64,000 bases of DNA from Paraburkholderia aromaticivorans (GCF_012689525.1 NZ_CP051515.1:62001-126000), one strand, 5' to 3'. Positions 53,454 to 63,003 are shown, counted from the stretch's first letter. Numbers and translations are program-made. Notes: generated by a model not told the origin, from the letters alone.

Positions 53454-53981
53454 ATGCTCAAGACCATACTGATTGCCGTGGTCGCGGCCGTGGGCCTGCT
53501 GCTGGTCTACGCGGCGACCCGGCCCGACACTTTTCGCATCGAGCGCAGCGTGCGCATCCAGGCGCCGCCCGAGCGGATTTATTCGTTGATCGACAATCTC
53601 CATCAATTCAACTTGTGGAATCCGTTTTTGCGTAAAGACCCCGCGACCCATGGCACCTATAGCGGCACCCCGAACGGCAAGGGCGCGCGTTATGCGTGGC
53701 AAAGCGAAAAGGTCGGCGTGGGGCAAATGGAAATCGTCGATACGGCCGTGCCGTCGAGCGTGACGCTCAACCTCGATTTTCTGAAGCCGTTCGAAGCGCA
53801 CAACATGGCCGAATTCACGTTGAAGCCTGAAACGGGTGCGACTGAAGTGACCTGGGCGATGCACGGACCCGCGCCGTTCATGTCGAAGTTGATTCAGGTG
53901 TTCTTCAGCATGGACAAAATGGTCGGCAAGGATTTCGAGGACGGCCTGAACAATCTGAAGACGCTCGCTGAGGCGAGCTGA
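53454..53981 (+). CDS. Membrane-anchored SRPBCC (START-like) protein
   Basis: A 175-residue protein. An N-terminal hydrophobic segment (LKTILIAVVAAVGLLLVYAAT) anchors it or is an uncleaved signal. A polyketide-cyclase/START-like domain follows (RIERSVRIQAPPERIYSLIDN, NLWNPF, and a late FEDGLNNLKTLAE). Such domains bind hydrophobic ligands. The start at 53454 has GAGAGGA upstream. It is part of the ECF42-DGPF cluster. Confidence 0.82.
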   Translation: MLKTILIAVVAAVGLLLVYAATRPDTFRIERSVRIQAPPERIYSLIDNLHQFNLWNPFLRKDPATHGTYSGTPNGKGARYAWQSEKVGVGQMEIVDTAVPSSVTLNLDFLKPFEAHNMAEFTLKPETGATEVTWAMHGPAPFMSKLIQVFFSMDKMVGKDFEDGLNNLKTLAEAS

Positions 53982-54037
53982 ACACGGCGCACCGGGCCGC
54001 AGACGCCCGAGCCATAACCCGATCACCGGACTCCATC

Positions 54038-54445
54038 ATGCATAAGCAGATCTACGTCAATCTCGCGGTCGACAATCTCGAACGATCGAAAGCCTTCTTC
54101 AGCGCGATCGGTTTGAGCTTCGAACCGCAATTCACGAACGAACAGGCGGCCTGTCTGATCCTCGGCGAGAACCTCTACACGATGCTGCTGGTCAAGGACC
54201 TGTTCAAGTCGTTCACCCGCAAGTCGCTGTGCGATCCGAAGGAAAGCACGGAAGCACTGGTGGGCCTGTCGTGCGAAAGCCGGGCGGAGGTGGATGCGCT
54301 GGTCGCCAAAGCGCTCGCCGCCGGCGGCACCGTACCGCGCGCGCCGCAAGACTACGGCTTCATGTATGGGCACGGCTTCGAGGATATCGACGGCCACATC
54401 TGGGAGCTCATCTACATGGACCCGAACGGCAAGGCAGCGGGCTGA
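54038..54445 (+). CDS. VOC-family (glyoxalase-like) protein
   Basis: A 135-residue protein with the VOC fold: IYVNLAVDNLERSKAFFSAIGLSFEPQF, then a middle strand pair, then GFEDIDGHIWELIYMDP at the end. This is the PhnB-like small type. Members of this group often accompany DGPF proteins and ECF42 sigma factors. The end codon lies 4 bases before the sigma-factor GTG start, so the genes are probably coupled. No metal-binding triad can be assigned with confidence. Confidence 0.85.
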   Translation: MHKQIYVNLAVDNLERSKAFFSAIGLSFEPQFTNEQAACLILGENLYTMLLVKDLFKSFTRKSLCDPKESTEALVGLSCESRAEVDALVAKALAAGGTVPRAPQDYGFMYGHGFEDIDGHIWELIYMDPNGKAAG

Positions 54446-54449
54446 AGCT

Positions 54450-55724
54450 GTGACCACGGCAGCCACCCACCGTGCCATCGAGGCAGTCTGGCGGATCGAA
54501 TCCGCCAAGGTCATCGCCCATGTCGCGCGGATCGTGCGCGACGTCGGGCTCGCCGAGGAATTGGCGCAAGACGCGCTGGTGGCCGCGCTCGAACATTGGC
54601 CCGACGCGGGCGTGCCCGACAACCCGGGAGCATGGCTGATGGCGACCGCAAAGAACCGTGCGCTCGACCGCTTGCGGCAGGAAGCGTTGCATGCCCGCAA
54701 GCGCCAGGAGCTGGGTCACGATCTCGACGCGATGGAGGCGCATCTCGTGCCCGATTTCGTCGATGCCCTCGATGCCGCCCGCGCCGACGATATCGGCGAC
54801 GACCTGCTGCGGCTGGTGTTCACCGCGTGCCACCCGGTGTTGTCGACCGATGCACGCGTCGCGCTCACCCTGCGCCTGCTTGGCGGCCTCACCACGGACG
54901 AAATCGCGCGCGCGTTTCTCGTGCCGGAGCCGACCGTCGCGCAGCGTATCGTGCGGGCCAAGCGCACGCTCTCGGCGGCCAAGGTGCCGTTCGAGGTGCC
55001 GCAGGCGGACGCACGCGCGCCGCGGCTCGCTTCGGTGCTGCAGGTCATCTATCTGATCTTCAACGAAGGCTACTCGGCCACGGCCGGCGACGACTGGATG
55101 CGTCCGGCGCTCTGCGAGGAAGCGCTGCGGCTCGGCCGTGTGCTGAGCGGCCTCGTGCCCGACGAAAGCGAAGTGCACGGCCTCGTTGCGCTGATGGAGA
55201 TTCAGGCCTCGCGCACGCATGCCCGCACGGATGCGCAAGGCCGTCCGGTGCTGCTGCTCGATCAGGATCGCAGCCGCTGGGATCCGCTTCTGATCCGTCG
55301 CGGGCTGGCCGCGCTTAACAGCGCGCATGCGTTGGGCGGCGCGAGCGGCCAGTATGCGCTGCAGGCGGCGCTCGCCGCCTGTCACGCCCGTGCGCGTCGC
55401 GCGAGCGATACCGACTGGGCGCAGATTGTCGCGTTGTATGACGCGCTAGCGCAGGTAGCGCCGTCGCCGGTGGTCGAGTTGAACCGCGCGGTGGCGGTCG
55501 GCATGGCGTTCGGTCCGGCGGCCGGCCTGGAGATCGTCGATGCGCTGGCAAGCGACGCCGCACTCGCGAACTATCACTGGCTGCCGAGCGTGCGCGGCGA
55601 TCTGCTGGCGAAGCTCGGACGCGTGGAAGAAGCGCGCGCCGAATTCGAACGTGCCGCCGGGATGACGCGCAATGCGCGCGAGCGCGAGTTGTTGCTCGAA
55701 CGCGCACACGGTATCGCGCATTGA
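54450..55724 (+). CDS. ECF42-type sigma factor with C-terminal extension
   Basis: A 424-residue protein. Region 2 (about 15-85) has RDVGLAEELAQDALVAALEHWP and PGAWLMATAKNRALDRLR. Region 4 (about 125-175) has LTTDEIARAFLVPEPTVAQRIVRAKR. A conserved extension of more than 200 residues follows (VIYLIFNEGYSAT, DDWMRPALCEEALRLGRV, and a TPR-like helical end). This matches ECF42 sigma factors, which have no anti-sigma factor and are controlled through the extension. The GTG at 54450 is the likely start. Two DGPF genes in the same cluster are the usual partners. Confidence 0.88.
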   Translation: MTTAATHRAIEAVWRIESAKVIAHVARIVRDVGLAEELAQDALVAALEHWPDAGVPDNPGAWLMATAKNRALDRLRQEALHARKRQELGHDLDAMEAHLVPDFVDALDAARADDIGDDLLRLVFTACHPVLSTDARVALTLRLLGGLTTDEIARAFLVPEPTVAQRIVRAKRTLSAAKVPFEVPQADARAPRLASVLQVIYLIFNEGYSATAGDDWMRPALCEEALRLGRVLSGLVPDESEVHGLVALMEIQASRTHARTDAQGRPVLLLDQDRSRWDPLLIRRGLAALNSAHALGGASGQYALQAALAACHARARRASDTDWAQIVALYDALAQVAPSPVVELNRAVAVGMAFGPAAGLEIVDALASDAALANYHWLPSVRGDLLAKLGRVEEARAEFERAAGMTRNARERELLLERAHGIAH

Positions 55725-55760
55725 AGCTCGCCGTGTATCGCGCTGACTTGTGCGGCCGTG

Positions 55761-56450
55761 TCAGACGGCGCTCGCCCGCAGCAGATAAAACTCGCGCGGG
55801 CCACGCTCTTGCGGCGGATCGCTGAGCGGCTCGAGGTAGCGGGTGATGCCGATCCGATCGAATCCCGCGGTCACGCAGGCGGCTTCGAGTGCCGCCGCGT
55901 CATGCACAGTGAAGCCGTACTCTGCGAAAGGCATCTCGATTGCTGCCTCGGGCGTAATGGCCGCGATCACCAGCGTGCCGTCCACGCGTAACACGCGGCG
56001 TATTTCTTTCAGGCCGGCCGTCAGGTCGGGCCAAAAGTATGTGCTGTTGCTCGTAACCGCTTTGTCGAACGAAGCCGCGGCGAACGGTATGGCGACGACG
56101 TCGGCGCTTTCGAGCCTGACGCGGCCGTCGCGCACGAACTCCGCATTGCGGCAGCGCGTGGCGGCAATCATGGTCGGCGATATATCGATGCCGGTGAAGC
56201 GCAACCTCTCAGCCAGATCGAGTACGAAGGCGATGTGGCCGCCGTTGCCGATGCCCACTTCTAGCACTCGCTCGTTCGCGTGCAGGTCGAGTAGATCGAA
56301 TGAAGTAATGATGACGGCGCGATTCGAGCGCTCCAGCATATCGGCGACTGCTACGCCTATCTTGCCCGCAGGACAGCCGAGCTGCGGAATAAGAATGCTT
56401 TCCTCGAGGTTGGCGGTCACCTCGCCTGACGGATCAGTTGTTTCTCTCAC
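55761..56450 (-). CDS. Class I SAM-dependent methyltransferase
   Basis: A 229-residue protein. Motif I is RVLEVGIGNGGHIAFVLD (near residue 62) and motif II DGRVRLESADVVAIPF, with the later LKEIRRVLRVDGTLVIAAITP typical of UbiE/Methyltransf_11 enzymes. The substrate is unknown. It is convergent with the sigma-factor gene; its stop is 36 bases away. The start at 56450 follows AGGAAT on the minus strand. Confidence 0.87.
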   Translation of the reverse strand: MRETTDPSGEVTANLEESILIPQLGCPAGKIGVAVADMLERSNRAVIITSFDLLDLHANERVLEVGIGNGGHIAFVLDLAERLRFTGIDISPTMIAATRCRNAEFVRDGRVRLESADVVAIPFAAASFDKAVTSNSTYFWPDLTAGLKEIRRVLRVDGTLVIAAITPEAAIEMPFAEYGFTVHDAAALEAACVTAGFDRIGITRYLEPLSDPPQERGPREFYLLRASAV

Positions 56451-56635
56451 AGCGATTCCTCCATGACAGATCGCGCCGAATGCGGTGTTCGCCGCACACG
56501 CGCTGACGGTAATACGTCCTCCTCAATTTATGTCATGGAGCCGCGCTGCGGGTATCTCTTTAATACCCGCCTTTTTCGACGCGAGATGGAGTGCAAAACA
56601 GTCTGAACGCACGCCTCGTGCGTAGGAGCGCAGAA

Positions 56636-57268
56636 CTACCGGATCAACTGACGCACGCCCAACGCGACGATCAGCCCGCCGCACACGCGGTCGATCCACC
56701 CCTTGCAGCGCCGGTACGCGGTCGCGATCCGCTCATGCGACAAGGTGAGTGCGACGAACCCGTACCAGCTGCTCGCGACCACGCACACCATGCCGAGCAT
56801 CGCGGCAAACGTGCCGACGCTCACATGCGCAGGCGCGGCGGAAGAGAACACGGCGGCGAAGAACGCCATCGACTTCGGATTCGCGATGTTGGTCGCGAAG
56901 CCTTGCGCGAACGCTTGCCGGAAACCGCCTGCCGTGGCATTGACGCCGGCGGTCGGCTTGCCCGCCGACGCGTTGACGATCAGGCGTCCGCCGAACCAGA
57001 TCAGATAGCCGGCGCCGGCCAGCTTCACCGCCAACGCGAGCCACGGAAAGGCCGTGAACACGATGCCGACGCCGAGAATCGCGCAGCTTGCCCAGAACAG
57101 ATTGACCAGCACGATGCCGCCGACCATCGCGAGCGCTTCGACGCGCGTCGCCGATGCGGCCTTGTGCGCGACCGCGACGAAGTTCGGGCCGGGAATCACC
57201 ACGCCGGCCACGTACACAGAGAAAACGCCTAGAACCGCGGACCCATCAATCACGCTGTACTCCTTCAT
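56636..57268 (-). CDS. LysE/RhtB-family amino-acid exporter
   Basis: A 210-residue protein with six hydrophobic helices. The first has the family motif GVVIPGPNFVAVAHKA and the fourth follows IANPKSMAFFAAVFS. It should export an amino acid or a related metabolite. I chose the ATG at 57268 (MKEYSVIDGSAVLG); the frame is open to 57415, but that part is not helix-like and overlaps the DUF4337 gene. It ends 41 bases after the start side of the DUF4337 gene, on the same strand. Confidence 0.85.
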   Translation of the reverse strand: MKEYSVIDGSAVLGVFSVYVAGVVIPGPNFVAVAHKAASATRVEALAMVGGIVLVNLFWASCAILGVGIVFTAFPWLALAVKLAGAGYLIWFGGRLIVNASAGKPTAGVNATAGGFRQAFAQGFATNIANPKSMAFFAAVFSSAAPAHVSVGTFAAMLGMVCVVASSWYGFVALTLSHERIATAYRRCKGWIDRVCGGLIVALGVRQLIR

Positions 57269-57309
57269 TCGCACCGCGCGGCCACTATGGCTGCGCGATG
57301 TTTCACCCA

Positions 57310-57888
57310 TCAAGCCGAGAAAAACGCCAACGCGCCGGTGATCACACCCGCACCCGCCACCACGAACGAGAGATTGCGCAGCCATTTCTTGCGGGTCAGC
57401 AATGTGATCGCGCACAGGGCGATCGCCACCTGAATCAGCGTGGTGGCCTGCGCCCAGCGATGATGGCCGTGCAGCAACCCTTCGCTGCGCGCGTCGTTAT
57501 CGACGACTTCCTTTTCGATCGCTTCAGCTTTCGCGCGGATCGGCTCTTTCTGCTGCTTGTACTTGTCGACGTCGGCGAGGAATTTCGCATGCGCGTCCGT
57601 GTTGCCGGTGGACAGCGCCGCGCCGAGTTCGGCGAGATTCTGCTTCTCGCCCTTCGCCTGGTAGTAGTTCCACTGGTTCGACGCTTCGGTCTTTTTGATC
57701 GCGGCTTCGTTCTTGTAGTACAGCGCGAGATTTTCGCTGTTGCCGCTCTGGTACGCGCACAGCGCGCCGATCGTCGCGAGAATGGCCGTCATCACGGCCA
57801 TTCGGCTCGCGAACGGATCCACATCGTGATGACCGGCGTGTTCCACCGCATGGTCGTGCGGACCATGCACTTCATATTCTTCAGGCAT
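57310..57888 (-). CDS. DUF4337-family membrane protein
   Basis: A 192-residue protein. A His-rich N-end (HGPHDHAVEHAGHHD) precedes a helix (VMTAILATIGALCAYQSG). A long helical stretch (EAAIKKTEASNQWNYYQAKGEK) probably forms a coiled coil. Two more helices close it (TLIQVAIALCAITLL, FVVAGAGVITGALAFF). The layout is that of DUF4337. The function is unknown. The gene lies upstream of the LysE-type gene on the same strand. Confidence 0.85.
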   Translation of the reverse strand: MPEEYEVHGPHDHAVEHAGHHDVDPFASRMAVMTAILATIGALCAYQSGNSENLALYYKNEAAIKKTEASNQWNYYQAKGEKQNLAELGAALSTGNTDAHAKFLADVDKYKQQKEPIRAKAEAIEKEVVDNDARSEGLLHGHHRWAQATTLIQVAIALCAITLLTRKKWLRNLSFVVAGAGVITGALAFFSA

Positions 57889-58071
57889 CTGATTCTCCGA
57901 GGCAAAGCTTTTCTTGTCGTAGGCGGGCGACGCACGGGCCCGTCGGGCTCAATCTTAGCGTGTGACGCAGGGTGACGGAAAAGGTGCCCCTTGGAGAGGC
58001 GGCCGCGCCGGTGTTTTATCCGACGACTGCGCTGAATCCGGCGCGAGCGAGGCGCGCCGGCAAGATGCGTG

Positions 58072-58248
58072 TCAATAAATGCCTGATGCCAGCCAGGTCC
58101 GCACCAACGGAATCATGTGTTCGCCGCCGAGCATGCCGAGCAGCCCGACCAGCGCGACGGTCGGCGGCGCGGGCGACTTCACGTCCATCACGCTGTAGAG
58201 GAGGCCGACCAGCACACCGGCGGCCAGCGAGATCAAATACGCTTTCAT
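58072..58248 (-). CDS. XapX-domain small membrane protein
   Basis: A 58-residue protein: KAYLISLAAGVLVGLLYSV, then PAPPTVALVGLLGMLGGE and a short tail. It has two helices and the conserved PAPP and GLLG motifs of XapX proteins, which are of unknown function and common in proteobacteria. The ATG at 58248 and TGA at 58072 are clear. The gene is 55 bases after the stop side of the quinone-oxidoreductase gene and on the same strand, so they may be co-transcribed. Confidence 0.85.
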   Translation of the reverse strand: MKAYLISLAAGVLVGLLYSVMDVKSPAPPTVALVGLLGMLGGEHMIPLVRTWLASGIY

Positions 58249-58303
58249 GACTGTTGTATCCAGGTGAGAGGCGGGCTGCCACGCCCGCCGGCCGCGACGG
58301 CAA

Positions 58304-59269
58304 TTACATGGTGATGACGACCCGGCCGCGTGTGCCGGCGGCCACGGCCTCGTAGGCTTCGCGAGCGCGTTCGAGCGGGAATGTCTGCGCGATGGCCGGG
58401 CCGGTCAGCTTGCCGGTTTCGAAGCCTTCGACCAGCGCCGTCATCAACGGCGCCGATTCCGCGACGCCGAGCTTTGCGCTGTCCACACCCAGCAATTGCG
58501 TCTCGTTGTGATAGAAGTCGATCAGATCGAATTCGACGCGGCGCTTGCCCGTGCCGCTGATTTCTAGCACGCGGCCACGACGTTTGACGAGGCTCAATGC
58601 GGTCTCGAACGCCACGCCGCCGACTGTGTCGTACACCACGTCCGCGCCCGCGCCGTCGGTGAGCGCCCTCACGCGGTCCGTGACGTTTTCATCGAACGGC
58701 ACGTAGTCGTCGATCAGGCGGCCCGCCGGCGTGTCCGCGTCGAGCGGATGACGGTCCACGGCGATCACACGGGCGCCGCGCGCCTTGGCAATCTGCACCA
58801 CCGCACCGCCCACGCCGCCACCCGCGCCGATCACGGCGATGGTTTCACCCGCTTGCAGATGCGCGTACTCGACCGTGCCGAGCCAGGCGACCACGAAGTT
58901 CACGCCGATCGCGGAGGCTTCCGCATGGCTCAGCGTTTTGGGTTTGCGCGAGAGTGCCGCGAGCGGCACCTTGATGAACTCGGCGTGCGTGCCATCGCGC
59001 GTGAAGCCGATGTCGCCGCCGGTGCCCCACACTTCGGCGCCGAGCCAGGCTTGCGGGCCGTCCACCACCACACCGCTGAAGTCGCGCCCCGGCGTGCGCG
59101 GCAAGACCGTGTGTCCGAAATGCCCGGAGACGTTCTTGACGTCGCTCGGGTTCACCGAGGCCGCCTTGACCTGCACGACGACGTTGTCGGCATCGGCTTG
59201 CGGCGTCGGCAGATCGGCGTAGTCGAGCACCTCGGGGCTGCCAAAAGATTTGAACTGGATGGCTTTCAT
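58304..59269 (-). CDS. NADPH:quinone reductase-like medium-chain dehydrogenase
   Basis: A 321-residue MDR protein. It opens MKAIQFKSFGSPEVLDY; the nucleotide motif is AVIGAGGGVGGAVVQIAKARG (near residue 150), followed by a Rossmann body and a DTVGG loop. No zinc ligands are evident, so it is the QOR-like zinc-independent type. It reduces quinones or enones with NADPH. I chose the second ATG (59269) because the family starts there; a start at 59284 adds five residues. Confidence 0.86.
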   Translation of the reverse strand: MKAIQFKSFGSPEVLDYADLPTPQADADNVVVQVKAASVNPSDVKNVSGHFGHTVLPRTPGRDFSGVVVDGPQAWLGAEVWGTGGDIGFTRDGTHAEFIKVPLAALSRKPKTLSHAEASAIGVNFVVAWLGTVEYAHLQAGETIAVIGAGGGVGGAVVQIAKARGARVIAVDRHPLDADTPAGRLIDDYVPFDENVTDRVRALTDGAGADVVYDTVGGVAFETALSLVKRRGRVLEISGTGKRRVEFDLIDFYHNETQLLGVDSAKLGVAESAPLMTALVEGFETGKLTGPAIAQTFPLERAREAYEAVAAGTRGRVVITM

Positions 59270-59418
59270 CGTGTGTGGCTCCAATTGGATTCCGGGCTGC
59301 TTCGCGCAGCAGATTGAACGTTAGTCTAGGTGACCGGTAGAAAGGCGTTGAGACAAAGACTTTCGAAATTCGGACAAGACGCGTGGAAAGCCGTGCGCCC
59401 GCGATGCTGCGAAGCTGA

Positions 59419-60249
59419 TCAACTTTGACGGCTTTTTGCGGCTTCGGGCGAGACAGCGGAAGCGGCCTCGCTCAACGTGCCGCTCGGATCGAAGCCGGTC
59501 GGCGGCGCGCCCAGTTCGCGCCGGAACATGTCGCTGAAGCTGCTCGGCTGGAAACCGAGCGAGCGCGCGATGCTGCTCACCGGGCGTCCTTCGGCGAGCC
59601 AGGAGACGGCGACCGCCAGTTGCACCTGGCGGCGCCATTCGGCAAAGCCGACGCCCAGTTCGCGCGTGAAGAGCCGCGCCAGCGTTCGCACGCTCGCCCC
59701 GACCGAAGCCGCGTGCTGCTCGAAGCTGATCGCGATCGACGGATTGTCGATCACCGCGCGGCACAACGCTTCGAGCCGCCGGTCCGAAGCATCGGGCAGC
59801 GCGATGCGCAGCGACGAGCGCGGCGCGTGTCCCAGTTCCAGCATGGCGAGACGGTACGCGGCGTCGAGATAGGTTTGATCGCGCGAGTCGCTGCCTTCAT
59901 GCTCCGCGATCGAGGTGATCAGTTCGCGCAGCAAGCCGTTCACCTCGAACACGTCGCTGCGCCGGCTTAGATGACCGACATTGCGCGCGTGGAGATAGAG
60001 ATTGCGCATCTCCACCTCGCTCATCATGTGGATGGAGTGCAGCGTGCCCGCCGGCAGCCAGACCGCGCGCTGCGGCGGCACGACCAGCGCTTCGCGGCCG
60101 ACCTCGACCCACATCACGCCCGATACCGCGTACAGCACCTGCGCCCAAGTGTGCGAATGCGGGTCGATGCGCAGCCCGCGCGGATAGTGCCGCGCGAGCG
60201 AACGGGCGTCGGCGTCGTCGTGGAGTTCGGGTGGGCGGGCTTTGGGCAC
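59419..60249 (-). CDS. AraC-family regulator with cupin-type sensor domain
   Basis: A 276-residue protein. An N-terminal cupin-like domain (DPHSHTWAQVLYAVSGVMWVEVG, near 30) senses a ligand. The C-terminal AraC domain has two helix-turn-helix units (FEQHAASVGASVRTLARLF and VSSIARSLGFQPSSFSDMFRRELG). It lies on the same strand as the quinone-reductase gene, 150 bases upstream of it, and could control that gene. The ligand is unknown. Confidence 0.87.
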   Translation of the reverse strand: MPKARPPELHDDADARSLARHYPRGLRIDPHSHTWAQVLYAVSGVMWVEVGREALVVPPQRAVWLPAGTLHSIHMMSEVEMRNLYLHARNVGHLSRRSDVFEVNGLLRELITSIAEHEGSDSRDQTYLDAAYRLAMLELGHAPRSSLRIALPDASDRRLEALCRAVIDNPSIAISFEQHAASVGASVRTLARLFTRELGVGFAEWRRQVQLAVAVSWLAEGRPVSSIARSLGFQPSSFSDMFRRELGAPPTGFDPSGTLSEAASAVSPEAAKSRQS

Positions 60250-60385
60250 GGGGGTTTAAGGTCAGGCTTCGCGTATTGCAAATGAAGGTCGCGGACCGGG
60301 TCGATCCGTTCGCGAAGCATAGCGCGAGGCGCGGGCCTGTGCAGCTTGCGCGCCGGTCGGCGCGTTCGGATGCGCCTGGATGCGC

Positions 60386-61330
60386 TTACGTGCGATGGCC
60401 CATCAACGGCAGCAGCAATGAGAGGGTCACGATCGAGCCCACGGTCGACAGCAAGATCGTTCGCGAGGTGATATGCGCTTCACGTTCGTAGAACTCGGCG
60501 AGCATGAACGGGCCGGTGCCAGTGGGCAACGCGGCGAGGATGACCGCCATTTCGACCAGCGTGGACGGGAGTCCGAACACGCGCGCCGCGAGCCACCACG
60601 TTAGCGCCGGCTGCACCAGCAGCTTGACGCCGGTCAGCAACCAGGAGATGCCTCGTGCGCCGTCGTCGGACGGGCGTTTCTCGGCGAGGAACAGGCCGAG
60701 GCTCACCAGCGCGCACGGACTCGCCGCGCCGCCCAGCAGTTTCAGGAAGGTCTCCGCGCTGGCCGGCAACGCGACATGGAGACTGGCAAACAGCACGCCC
60801 GCAATCGGCGACACGATCAGCGGATTGCGCGCCAGTGAACGCAGCACTTTCAAACCCAGCTTATGCGGCGTGCGCTCGGTCTGCAGACCCACTTCGATCA
60901 GCACGATCGCAACCGCGAACAGCACGCACGCGACAAGGATCGTGGCGATCGTGGTCGGCGTCAGGCTAGCCGAGCCGAACGCGATCATGCCCAGCGGGAA
61001 GCCGATATAGCCGGTGTTCGGATACGAGGCCGCAATCGCATCGACGCTCGCATCGGCGAGATGCCGGCCGCTCATCAACCGCATCGCCAGAATCAGGACG
61101 AACACGCTGACGCACGCAATCGAAAATGTGGCGACGAAAGCCGGTTGATAGAGCTGCTGCCAGGTGGCGTGCGCCATGATGTCGAACAGCAACGCCGGCA
61201 GCGCCAGCCAGACCACGAAGCGGTTCAGCTCCGACGCCGAGTTCGGTCCGAGCACGTTGCGCCGGCGGCAGGCGAAACCCGCGAAAATCAGGCCGAAGAC
61301 GGGGAGCAGGATTTCGAGGGTGGCTAACAT
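60386..61330 (-). CDS. AEC-family auxin-efflux-carrier-like transporter
   Basis: A 314-residue protein with ten hydrophobic helices. The family signature SYPNTGYIGFPLGMIAFG lies near residue 103, and the second half repeats the fold (PTGTGPFMLAEFYERE). Members export or import organic anions such as malate or malonate. It is divergent from the LysR gene at 61453, with 122 bases between, so that regulator probably controls it. Confidence 0.87.
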   Translation of the reverse strand: MLATLEILLPVFGLIFAGFACRRRNVLGPNSASELNRFVVWLALPALLFDIMAHATWQQLYQPAFVATFSIACVSVFVLILAMRLMSGRHLADASVDAIAASYPNTGYIGFPLGMIAFGSASLTPTTIATILVACVLFAVAIVLIEVGLQTERTPHKLGLKVLRSLARNPLIVSPIAGVLFASLHVALPASAETFLKLLGGAASPCALVSLGLFLAEKRPSDDGARGISWLLTGVKLLVQPALTWWLAARVFGLPSTLVEMAVILAALPTGTGPFMLAEFYEREAHITSRTILLSTVGSIVTLSLLLPLMGHRT

Positions 61331-61452
61331 CGGCGCAGAAATGTGGGGAGGATGGCGATTCGCCAGCGTAGTGGCTAGCGGCGATACAATCCAATACTGT
61401 TTTTTGTGCCGGACAATACCTTTTTTGCATTGTCATTTCGCGTGAGTGCATC

Positions 61453-62319
61453 GTGATCGATATCAAGCCGCTGCGCTACTTCGTGACGCTTGCCGAGACG
61501 CGCCATTTCGGCCGGGCGGCCGCGCGTCTGAATCTGTCGCAGCCGCCGTTGAGCCGGCAACTGGCGGCGTTGGAGGCGAGCATCGGCGTGACGCTGGTCG
61601 AGCGCAGCCCGCGCAGCGTGACCTTGACCGCCGCGGGTGAGCGTTTTTACGCCGATGCGAAAGCGATTCTCGCCTCCGTTGAGCAAGCCGTCAGCAACGC
61701 GCAAGCCGCCGCGCATGGCGACGCCGGCAAGCTCGCGATCGGCTTCACGATGTGTGCAGCGTATAGCGTCGTGCCCGGTTATGCGCGAGCTTTTGGCGCC
61801 GCGTTTCCCGAAGTCGCGTTGAACTTGCGTGAGGTCGTCTCCAACGATCTCACCGCGCAGGTGCTGGCCGGCCAGATCGACGCGGCCATCATGTTCCCGA
61901 ACGTGCCGGACAAGGGGCTCGCCACACGCACGATTCTCAGCGAGCCTTTATGCGTTGCGCTGTCGCGCAGCCATCCGCGGGCTCGCGCGCGGCGTCTGAA
62001 GATTGCGCAACTCGCCGGCGAACCGTTCGTGCTCGCATCCGAAGAAGTCGCACCGACGTTGCGCGCGACGATCCTAAAGCATTGCCGCTCCGGCGGCTTC
62101 GAACCCGACATACGTTTCGAAGTGCAGTTGCAACAGACGGTGCTGAGTCTCGTCGACGAAGGGGTGGGCGTGGCGCTGGTGCCGGCTTCCATGCGCCGCG
62201 CGCAACTAGCCGGCGTGGTGTTCCGGCCGCTGGTCGATGCGCCGCTGATCCAACAGGTGTTGGCGTGGTCGCCGGCGAATCGCAATCCGTGCCTGGCGCG
62301 CTTTCTCGAACTGGCGTGA
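61453..62319 (+). CDS. LysR-type regulator
   Basis: A 288-residue LysR protein. The DNA-binding helix reads LAETRHFGRAAARLNLSQPPLSRQLAALE (residues 12-40), and the effector domain is complete. The GTG at 61453 is the start (MIDIKPLRYF). It is transcribed away from the AEC transporter gene and is its likely regulator. The sensor domain suggests an aromatic or organic acid ligand, as in the BenM/CatM group, but this is only a family-level guess. Confidence 0.85.
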   Translation: MIDIKPLRYFVTLAETRHFGRAAARLNLSQPPLSRQLAALEASIGVTLVERSPRSVTLTAAGERFYADAKAILASVEQAVSNAQAAAHGDAGKLAIGFTMCAAYSVVPGYARAFGAAFPEVALNLREVVSNDLTAQVLAGQIDAAIMFPNVPDKGLATRTILSEPLCVALSRSHPRARARRLKIAQLAGEPFVLASEEVAPTLRATILKHCRSGGFEPDIRFEVQLQQTVLSLVDEGVGVALVPASMRRAQLAGVVFRPLVDAPLIQQVLAWSPANRNPCLARFLELA

Positions 62320-62328
62320 GGGCCGGGC

Positions 62329-63003
62329 TCATGAACTGGCGAGGGGGTTTGTCTTTGTCGGGTCTACGGTGTCGTCCGGATAGCGCAGCGCATCTTGCTT
62401 GATGAGCCGGCGGCACCAGAAGGTCCAGGCTGTCAGGCCGGCATAGACGCCGTACCTCAGCACGTTGGACGCGATGGCCGAGTGCGGGTCATCGGGCCAT
62501 TGCCAGACGATCAGACTGCGCAAGATGTTCTCGCCCGTCAAGCCGATGCCCCACACGAGCGTCATCAAGCGGATGTACGCGACGAGCGAGGGACGTTCGC
62601 GCCAATGCTTTTCGAAGCTCTCGATGTTGCGATGATCCTCACGCGACATGGTCGAGCGCGCGAGGTAAAACACGAGCGGCTTTGGCAATGCTAGCGACAC
62701 CAGGAACGACGCGCCGATCATTCCGGACACCATCGGCTCTTCGATCTCGCGCATTCGAGCGTTGCCGCCGAGGCCCACGCTGATCGCCAACAGCGAAAGC
62801 AGGATGCCGACCAGCACGAGCGCGCTGAGCGCGTCGAAATGGCGATAGCGAAGCAGATCCCAGCTCATCCACGCAATCAGCGGCAACGCCGACGCGGCCA
62901 GCGCGCCGAGCTGGCCACAGTGCGGGAAGGCGAGCCGGTAGGCGAGCCAGGGCAAGGCGACGTTCACGATCAGCGCGGTGAGGTAGCGCAGGCGAGGTTT
63001 CAT
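62329..63003 (-). CDS. VC0807-like family membrane protein
   Basis: A 224-residue protein with about five hydrophobic helices (LTALIVNVALPWLAYRLAF, LAASALPLIAWMSWDLL, ALVLVGILLSLLAISVG, GMIGASFLVSLALP, LMTLVWGIGLTGENILRSL). The layout fits the VC0807 family of unknown function. I chose the ATG at 63003; the frame runs open to 63081. It is convergent with the LysR gene, with 9 bases between their ends. Confidence 0.75.
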   Translation of the reverse strand: MKPRLRYLTALIVNVALPWLAYRLAFPHCGQLGALAASALPLIAWMSWDLLRYRHFDALSALVLVGILLSLLAISVGLGGNARMREIEEPMVSGMIGASFLVSLALPKPLVFYLARSTMSREDHRNIESFEKHWRERPSLVAYIRLMTLVWGIGLTGENILRSLIVWQWPDDPHSAIASNVLRYGVYAGLTAWTFWCRRLIKQDALRYPDDTVDPTKTNPLASS

